DNA of 64,000 nucleotides from Leucobacter komagatae (GTDB lineage Bacteria; Actinomycetota; Actinomycetes; Actinomycetales; Microbacteriaceae): assembly GCF_000834055.1 (NCBI RefSeq), contig NZ_JXSQ01000009.1, positions 50,372 through 114,371 of the forward strand, read 5' to 3'. A program made the translations under genes and the position numbers. Numbering within the stretch: the stretch's first letter is position 1; each line of letters starts with the position of its first letter. The notes under the pieces are model-generated. The model searched no databases. It was not told the origin of the DNA and saw only the letters and a list, made by a program, of their open reading frames with translations. This document shows positions 59,001 to 64,000 of the stretch, piece by piece.

Positions 59001-60407
59001 TTATCCGATCCGTTCCTTGCGACCGAAGAGGCCTTGCGGCCTCACCAGCAGTACCACGATGAGAATGAGCAGCGCGGCAGCGTGCTTGAGATCGCCGGGC
59101 AGCCAGATGTTCGCCATCTCGATGACGAGCCCGATGATGAGCGCGCCGACGATCGCCCCAAAAGTCGTGCCGATCCCGCCGAGAATGACGGCGGCGAAGA
59201 GCAGCAGCAGGTAGTGCCAGCCGGTGTTCCAAGCGATTCCGTTAAGCACGAGCCCGAGCAACATGCCCGACAGGCCTGCGAGCGAGACGCCAACGGTCCA
59301 GACGGAGCGAATGACGCGATCCACGTCGATGCCCGATGCCTCTGCCAGTGGGCGGTTGTCTGCCACCGCACGCGTTGCCCTACCAAACCTCGTGTACTTC
59401 ATCACCAGTGCGACGGCGATGATCGCGACGAGCGCGATGCCCATTGCGATGTAGGACTGCACGGTGAGAGTGACGCCGAGCAGCGTGACCGTCTTCGGAG
59501 TGGATGGGTCGATCCGCAGGATGTTCGCGCCGAAGAAGAACTGGAAGATGTTCTGCAGCACGATCGAGAAGCCGATCGAGACGATCATCATCTGGGTGAG
59601 GCTCAACCGTTTCTTCCGCAACGGTTTCCAGAGCACCGCGTCTTGGAACCACCCAAATGCTGCCATCACGATGACCACGATGGCTCCGGAGACCCAAATG
59701 TTTCCGGTGAGCTGCATCGCCAAGAACGCGAGGATGCCGCCGAGCGAGAGCATTTCGGCGTGGGCGAAGTTGGAAAGCCCGGTCGTGCCGAACACCAGTG
59801 ACAGGCCGACGGCGCCGAGTGCCAGCAGGAGTCCCATGCGCAGGCCCGAAGCCGCCTGTTGCCAGAACCGGGGCCAGAAGCTGTTGCCAGAGGCGCTCGG
59901 CGTGGTCTCGGGGTTTGCTTCTTCGCCCGCCCCAGTGCCGGTTTCGGTTCCGGTTTCTGTGCCGGTGGTGGGTGGCGTTGCTATGGCAGCCTCGTCGGGG
60001 TTATCGGTCAGAGGGAACAGGGCGCTTGCTGATTCAAAGAGCGCGACCCGAACGTCTCGGGTTGACGTTGCTTTCGCGTACTGACCGTCTGGGAGCGAAT
60101 CAGTATTCACGGTCACCGTGTATTCGCCGGCCTCGGTGATGGGAAAGCTCCAACGACCGTTCGCGTCTGTCGACGCTGCTTCTTGCACCCCCTTACCGGT
60201 GAGTTCAAGCTCGACGTCGACAGCGGGGTCACCGGCTGTTGTTTTGATGATGCCCTGCACACAACCCGTTGTCGCGTCTGGTGTGCAGTCCGCGGCGTGA
60301 GCCGGCAGTGCCTGAAAAGACAACGCAAAGAAGCTCATCATGAGAGCAAGCAGTGCGATGGCGGAGGCGCGCATGGGTATGCGGCTCCGAATTGTTCCGT
60401 GGTTCAC
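59001..60407 (-). CDS. livH: LivH-type ABC permease with N-terminal secreted beta domain
   Basis: A 468-residue fusion. The first 45 residues form a signal peptide (ending LPAHAA). The domain at about 48-130 (CVQGIIKTTAGDPAVDVELE ... TDANGRWSFPITEAGEYTV) looks like a carboxypeptidase-regulatory/Cna_B-type beta sandwich outside the membrane. A Thr/Gly-rich linker (PPTTGTETGTETGTGAGEE) leads to LivH proper (GLRMGLLLALGAVGLSLVFG, then TGLSNFAHAEMLSLGG), ending FGRKERIG. GTG 60407 with GGAGGT upstream is preferred over ATG 60374. The extra domain may help dock binding proteins. Confidence 0.85.
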   Translation of the reverse strand: MNHGTIRSRIPMRASAIALLALMMSFFALSFQALPAHAADCTPDATTGCVQGIIKTTAGDPAVDVELELTGKGVQEAASTDANGRWSFPITEAGEYTVTVNTDSLPDGQYAKATSTRDVRVALFESASALFPLTDNPDEAAIATPPTTGTETGTETGTGAGEEANPETTPSASGNSFWPRFWQQAASGLRMGLLLALGAVGLSLVFGTTGLSNFAHAEMLSLGGILAFLAMQLTGNIWVSGAIVVIVMAAFGWFQDAVLWKPLRKKRLSLTQMMIVSIGFSIVLQNIFQFFFGANILRIDPSTPKTVTLLGVTLTVQSYIAMGIALVAIIAVALVMKYTRFGRATRAVADNRPLAEASGIDVDRVIRSVWTVGVSLAGLSGMLLGLVLNGIAWNTGWHYLLLLFAAVILGGIGTTFGAIVGALIIGLVIEMANIWLPGDLKHAAALLILIVVLLVRPQGLFGRKERIG

Positions 60408-60591
60408 TTGACCTCCATTGGTCCGCGCATCGCCACATGCGCGTGTGTTCAAGCTTCGTTGCTGTCTCCACAGAATATACAAGGGAGATGCCTGTCTGCG
60501 GGGCTTTTTGCGACACCGAACGGCATCGTTGCCGATACGCAACATCGGGGGACTGCGTTCGCAGGTTGTACTTGTCGCTAGTCTTAGAGGC
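60408..60591. promoter_or_regulatory. Divergent livH/ftsY intergenic region with GTTGC-N6-GCAAC site
   Basis: GTTGC (60528-60532), CGATAC, GCAAC (60539-60543) matches the pattern at 53064-53079 upstream of binding-protein gene 1. It lies about 120 bases upstream of livH and about 50 bases upstream of ftsY. The ftsY -10 box TAGTCT (60579-60584) is 7 bases before ATG 60592. Confidence 0.4.
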
Positions 60592-61470
60592 ATGGCAGAA
60601 AAGGCTTGGTCGTTTGCTCGTGCGTTTCGCAATGTCTTTGGTGGCGCCTCCGAGACGATCACCGAGGAAACGTGGGATGACGTAGAGACCGCGCTGCTCA
60701 CGGCCGACTTCGGACCGGAGATCTCCGATTCGATCCTCAGCGACGTCCGTGCATCGGTCGAACGGCACAGAGTGAGCGAGGTCTCCGAACTCCAGCGCAT
60801 CCTCAGGGAGACGCTCGAGGAGCGCCTCGCGGCCTTCGATCCGACCCTGAAGCTGACCGAGCATCCTGCGGTGATATTGGTCGTCGGGGTGAATGGCGTC
60901 GGGAAGACAACAACGATCGGCAAGCTCGCGAACTACCTCACGCGATTCGACAAGCGGATCATTGTTGGCGCGGCCGACACCTTCCGTGCTGCGGCCGTCG
61001 AGCAGCTCTCGACCTGGGCGGAGCGCGCCGGGGTCGCTATCGTGAAGCCGCAGCAGCAGGGGCAGGATCCAGCATCCGTCGCGTTCCAGACCGTGCAGCG
61101 CGCGATCGATGAGGACCTCGATATCGCGATCATCGACACCGCTGGCCGGTTGCAGACCAAGGGTGGGCTCATGGATGAGCTCGGCAAGATCCGCCGCGTC
61201 ATCGAGAAGCTCGCCCCCGTATCCGAGGTGCTGCTTGTCCTCGATGCTACGACCGGGCAGAACGGGCTGGCCCAGGCGCAAGCGTTCATTGAGCACGCCG
61301 GGGTTACGGGCCTCGTGCTCACGAAGCTTGACGGCTCAGCAAAGGGAGGCTTCGTGCTTGCGGTGCAGGAACACACGCAGCTCCCGATCAAGCTCGTGGG
61401 TCAGGGCGAGGGGATCGGCGACCTCACCGGCTTTACGCCCCACGTGTTTGCGGCGCAGCTCGTCTCTTAG
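60592..61470 (+). CDS. ftsY: Signal recognition particle receptor FtsY
   Basis: A 292-residue SRP GTPase that docks ribosome-SRP complexes at the membrane. The N-domain (AEKAWSFARAFRNVFGG ... EETWDDVETALLTADFG) is followed by G1 VVGVNGVGKTTTIGKLA (near residue 95), GAADTFRAAAVEQL, DTAGR (near 180), TKLDGSAKGG (near 243) and GQGEGIGDLTGF. The acidic A-domain of E. coli FtsY is absent, as in many actinobacteria. ATG 60592 lies 7 bases after TAGTCT, likely leaderless; upstream in-frame codons to 60418 are shadow sequence. ffh, often next, is not here. Confidence 0.95.
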   Translation: MAEKAWSFARAFRNVFGGASETITEETWDDVETALLTADFGPEISDSILSDVRASVERHRVSEVSELQRILRETLEERLAAFDPTLKLTEHPAVILVVGVNGVGKTTTIGKLANYLTRFDKRIIVGAADTFRAAAVEQLSTWAERAGVAIVKPQQQGQDPASVAFQTVQRAIDEDLDIAIIDTAGRLQTKGGLMDELGKIRRVIEKLAPVSEVLLVLDATTGQNGLAQAQAFIEHAGVTGLVLTKLDGSAKGGFVLAVQEHTQLPIKLVGQGEGIGDLTGFTPHVFAAQLVS

Positions 61471-61655
61471 TCGCACTAAGGGCTGCTAGAGCGAGGTACG
61501 CGACGCGCCCGATCCGCCCCGAGCGAAAACTGACCGCTGAGTACAAAGAAGTGGGCTATGGTTACTGGTGAGGCCTGACGGCCGAGCCACAGCGCGACCG
61601 CCGGACCGAAACCGTGCCCTAATGGGTGGGCACGAATCTCGAGAAAGGCAGAACC

Positions 61656-62504
61656 ATGCAACAGCTCACCGTGCTCGGCACAGGAGTACTCGGCTCGCAG
61701 ATCATCTTCCAGTCCGCATACGCGGGCAAGGACGTTGTCGCCTACGACATCAACGATGAGATCCTGCAGAAGCTTCCCGAGCGCTGGGAGTACCTCAAGG
61801 CCGCCTACCGCAGGGACATCGCCGATGCGACCGACGAAAAGCTCGACGCAGCGGTTGCCCGCATTCGTGCGACGGCTGATCTCGCCAACGCTGTAGGCGA
61901 CGCAGACCTCATCATCGAGGCGGTCCCTGAGCGCCTCGACATCAAGCAGCAGACGTGGGAGGCCGTCGCAGCGGTCGCCCCAGAAAAGACGATCTTCGCA
62001 ACGAACTCCTCCACGCTGCTTCCGAGTGACATTGCTCCGTTCACCGGCCGCCCCGAGAAGTTCCTTGCGCTGCACTTCGCGAACGAGGTGTGGAAGTTCA
62101 ACGTCGGCGAGGTCATGGGTCACCCCGGAACCGACGCAGACGTGTTCGAGCAGGTCGCAACATTCGCTGAGGAAATCGGTATGGTGCCGATCCGGATCCA
62201 CAAGGAGCAGCCGGGCTACGTGCTGAACTCGCTGCTCGTCCCGTTCCTGAACGCAGGCGCGCAGCTCTTCGTGAAGGGCATCGCCGAGCCGGCTGACATC
62301 GACAAGACCTGGAAGATCGCGACCGGCGCGCCAGCTGGCCCCTTCGAGATTTACGACGTCGTCGGCATGATGACGCCGTACCACCTGAGCAAGGACTCCG
62401 ACGATCCCGTGATGCGTGAGTTCGCCGAGATTCTGAAGCGCGATTACATCGACAAGGGCTACCTCGGGAAGGGCGCGGGTCGCGGCTTCTACGACTACCA
62501 GTAG
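61656..62504 (+). CDS. 3-hydroxyacyl-CoA dehydrogenase
   Basis: A 282-residue NAD-dependent dehydrogenase of fatty-acid or butanoate metabolism. The Rossmann motif is LTVLGTGVLGSQIIFQ at the start. Conserved are EAVPERLDIKQ (near 85), the catalytic FATNSSTLLPSDIA and LHFANEVWKFNVGEV (NAD-binding His-containing block), and PGYVLNSLLVPFLNA. It resembles 3-hydroxybutyryl-CoA dehydrogenases and L-gulonate-type relatives; the exact substrate is not determined. ATG 61656 follows GAGAAAGG. Confidence 0.9.
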   Translation: MQQLTVLGTGVLGSQIIFQSAYAGKDVVAYDINDEILQKLPERWEYLKAAYRRDIADATDEKLDAAVARIRATADLANAVGDADLIIEAVPERLDIKQQTWEAVAAVAPEKTIFATNSSTLLPSDIAPFTGRPEKFLALHFANEVWKFNVGEVMGHPGTDADVFEQVATFAEEIGMVPIRIHKEQPGYVLNSLLVPFLNAGAQLFVKGIAEPADIDKTWKIATGAPAGPFEIYDVVGMMTPYHLSKDSDDPVMREFAEILKRDYIDKGYLGKGAGRGFYDYQ

Positions 62505-62568
62505 TCCCCGCGCTGGCGGCTAGCGGCCGCGGCCCTCGCTGCCACTGGCGGATAGCCGCCGCTCAACG

Positions 62569-62638
62569 AAGTCCGTGTCAGTTTGGGCGCATTTTCCCCG
62601 GAAACTCCGGGTGTTGATGGCCAAACTGACACGGACTT
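62569..62638. repeat. Palindromic element 1 (TGTCAGTTTGG family)
   Basis: AAGTCCGTGTCAGTTTGG (62569-62586) pairs perfectly with CCAAACTGACACGGACTT (62621-62638), an 18-bp stem with a 34-base internal loop. It lies between the dehydrogenase and the DUF559-like gene. A related element is at 63906-63971. Confidence 0.85.
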
Positions 62639-62798
62639 TTGGGTGTCCGGGGTTGAAGCAAGAGAGAATCAGCCCACAGGGATCCTGTCCGGTCCCGTGC
62701 GCCCCGAAGTGTTGTGCACAGGCGCGCTCGGACAAGAGATTTATCCCGGAACGTTGTCTGGAGCGCCACGGCGGGTGCGCAAGCCTCACCCTGGAGTG

Positions 62799-63860
62799 AT
62801 GGAACCTCCGCAGTCGCAGTCGCAGTCGCAGTCGCAGTCGCTTGCGCGTCTGCCCGCTGTGTTCTCGGCGGCGCAGGCCCGACGAGCGGGCGTGCGAGCG
62901 GACCGGCTGCCGGCCTCGGACGTGACGAAGCTTGCCAGGGGTGTCTATACGCGCCTTGATGACTTCGAGAGTGGGCCGGGTGCCACCAGGTCCTACGGTG
63001 CACGCACATTTCTGCGGCGAGGAGCGCACCAGCCGGACTCAACTCCCTTGAGCGAGCACCCGGATGTGGCCTGGCGCCGAAGCCAGATAGAGCGGGCGCT
63101 TCTCCTGAGCGACGTCCTTCCCACTGGCGGCTTCTTCTGCCATCACACGGCCGCAGCGGTCTGGAATCTGCCAGTTCCCGCGCGCCCGACCCCGGCGCTC
63201 GACCTCGGCTACCTCAGCCCCGCACGCGGAAGCCGAAAGCGCGACTTTCTTGCGCACCACTTCGTCGCGGGCTCCGTCGGGGTGACAAGCCACCAGGGGG
63301 CTCCGCTGACGGACCCAGCCACAACCTGGGTCCTTCTTGCCGCCGGGCTGCCACGCCGTGCCGCGGTCGCGCTCGGTGATGCGGTGATCCACACACCGCG
63401 GTTCCCGGGCACAACGCGGCTCAAGCGAGCGCCGCTCGGCACGCTCCAGGAAATTCAGCGATTGGTCGAACGGCCGCACCGGCGGGGAAGAGCGCGCCTT
63501 TCAACGCTCATGGGGCTGCTGTTCGAGGGTGCGGCTTCGCCTCCCGAATCGCACCTGCGGCTGCTGCTCCACGACTGGGGGATGCCGCCGCCGGAACTCG
63601 ACTACGACGTCTGCGATAGTCAGGGGAGGCTCCTCGGGTGCAGTGAACTCGCATTTCCTGGCGCTCGGCTCGCGCTCGAGTACGAGGGCGACCACCACCG
63701 GGTGGACGCGCGCCAGTGGAACCGGGACATCGAGAAGTACCGTGCCTACGCCGAGAACGGCTGGGAGGTGCTGCGGGTGACCGCTGAGCTGCTCTACCGG
63801 CAGCCGGAGAAACTGCGGGCGCAGATTGCGGAAGCACTCGCGCGCAGAAAAGCCCAGTAG
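62799..63860 (+). CDS. DUF559/AbiEi-like endonuclease-fold protein
   Basis: A 353-residue protein. After the repeat QSQSQSQSQS (residues 5-14, from (CAGTCG)5) comes an AbiEi-like wing (LPAVFSAAQARRAGVRADRL and LARGVYTRLDD). A central block has FCHHTAAAVWNLP and TDPATTWVLLAAG. The C-terminal DUF559/Vsr-type part is LALEYEGDHHRVDARQWNRD and ENGWEVLRVTAELL, consistent with a PD-(D/E)XK fold. Such proteins are abundant in Microbacteriaceae; the role is unknown. ATG 62799 is chosen after GGAG; the longer ORF upstream lies in the palindrome. Confidence 0.85.
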   Translation: MEPPQSQSQSQSQSLARLPAVFSAAQARRAGVRADRLPASDVTKLARGVYTRLDDFESGPGATRSYGARTFLRRGAHQPDSTPLSEHPDVAWRRSQIERALLLSDVLPTGGFFCHHTAAAVWNLPVPARPTPALDLGYLSPARGSRKRDFLAHHFVAGSVGVTSHQGAPLTDPATTWVLLAAGLPRRAAVALGDAVIHTPRFPGTTRLKRAPLGTLQEIQRLVERPHRRGRARLSTLMGLLFEGAASPPESHLRLLLHDWGMPPPELDYDVCDSQGRLLGCSELAFPGARLALEYEGDHHRVDARQWNRDIEKYRAYAENGWEVLRVTAELLYRQPEKLRAQIAEALARRKAQ

Positions 63861-63905
63861 CGGCGCGCGCCCCCGTCGCGCGCCCCCGCGCAGCGTCGCG
63901 CCGAA

Positions 63906-63971
63906 CTTGCTGTCACTTTGGGCGCGGAATCCTGGAAACCGGCCGGGTTTGATGCCCAAACTGACAACGAG
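63906..63971. repeat. Palindromic element 2 (TGTCAGTTTGG family)
   Basis: CTTGCTGTCACTTTGGGC (63906-63923) pairs with GCCCAAACTGACAACGAG (63954-63971) at 15 of 18 positions. It shares TGTCA-TTTGGGCGC, GGAAAC and CCAAACTGACA with element 1 in the same order, so both belong to one family flanking the DUF559-like gene. Confidence 0.75.
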
Positions 63972-64000
63972 TCGCGGGGGAGTCCGTGGGGGAGTCCGAG

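Overview
The window is high-GC DNA with dense genes on both strands, G/C third codon positions, and many genes whose start codon lies 6-7 bases after a TANNNT -10 box, so many transcripts are probably leaderless. The housekeeping block recG / coaD / yceD-rpmF-rnc-mutM / smc / ftsY is typical of Actinobacteria, and the protein content fits a member of the Microbacteriaceae (Leucobacter-like). The genus is inferred from general resemblance only. No rRNA, tRNA, insertion sequence, phage gene or CRISPR array was found.

Layout. 1-4430: end of a SIMPL-domain gene, then a PucR-type regulator divergent from gabT-gabD (GABA to succinate). 4600-9090: rsmD behind a tyrosine-phosphatase gene, and a large wall-anchored beta-helix surface protein, all on the minus strand. 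9096-15367: recG, a two-gene ABC exporter and a NarL-type two-component system. 15402-18410: coaD, DUF177, rpmF, rnc and mutM, tightly packed. 18479-49170: about 30 kb of accessory genes separating mutM from smc. These are mostly short single-gene units: hydrolases, acetyltransferases, an ABC-F protein with a leader ORF, a TipAS-type MerR regulator next to a predicted Zn-protease, isocitrate lyase, two PEP-mutase-like paralogues with a duplicated DNA-methyltransferase fragment, OsmC, an RND permease and a MerR/MFS pair. 49271-53020: smc. 53164-60407: a branched-chain-amino-acid-type ABC uptake system with two paralogous binding proteins on the plus strand and livH-M-G-F on the minus strand; the two halves converge on a 19-bp minisatellite. 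60592-63860: ftsY, a 3-hydroxyacyl-CoA dehydrogenase and a DUF559/AbiEi-like protein between two related palindromes.

How it works together. gabT/gabD feed carbon into the TCA cycle and isocitrate lyase supplies the glyoxylate shunt. rpmF, rnc, smc and ftsY serve translation, RNA processing, chromosome condensation and protein targeting. Most of the accessory segment looks like stress, detoxification or drug-response functions. Two genes there (the DUF2268 protease and the MFS transporter) have promoters of MerR architecture with the same geometry and a MerR gene beside them. The most unusual structures are the PEP-mutase/methyltransferase duplication, the twin MerR promoters, the ABC-F leader ORF, the minisatellite and hairpin repeats in the transport locus, and the paired palindromes around the last gene.
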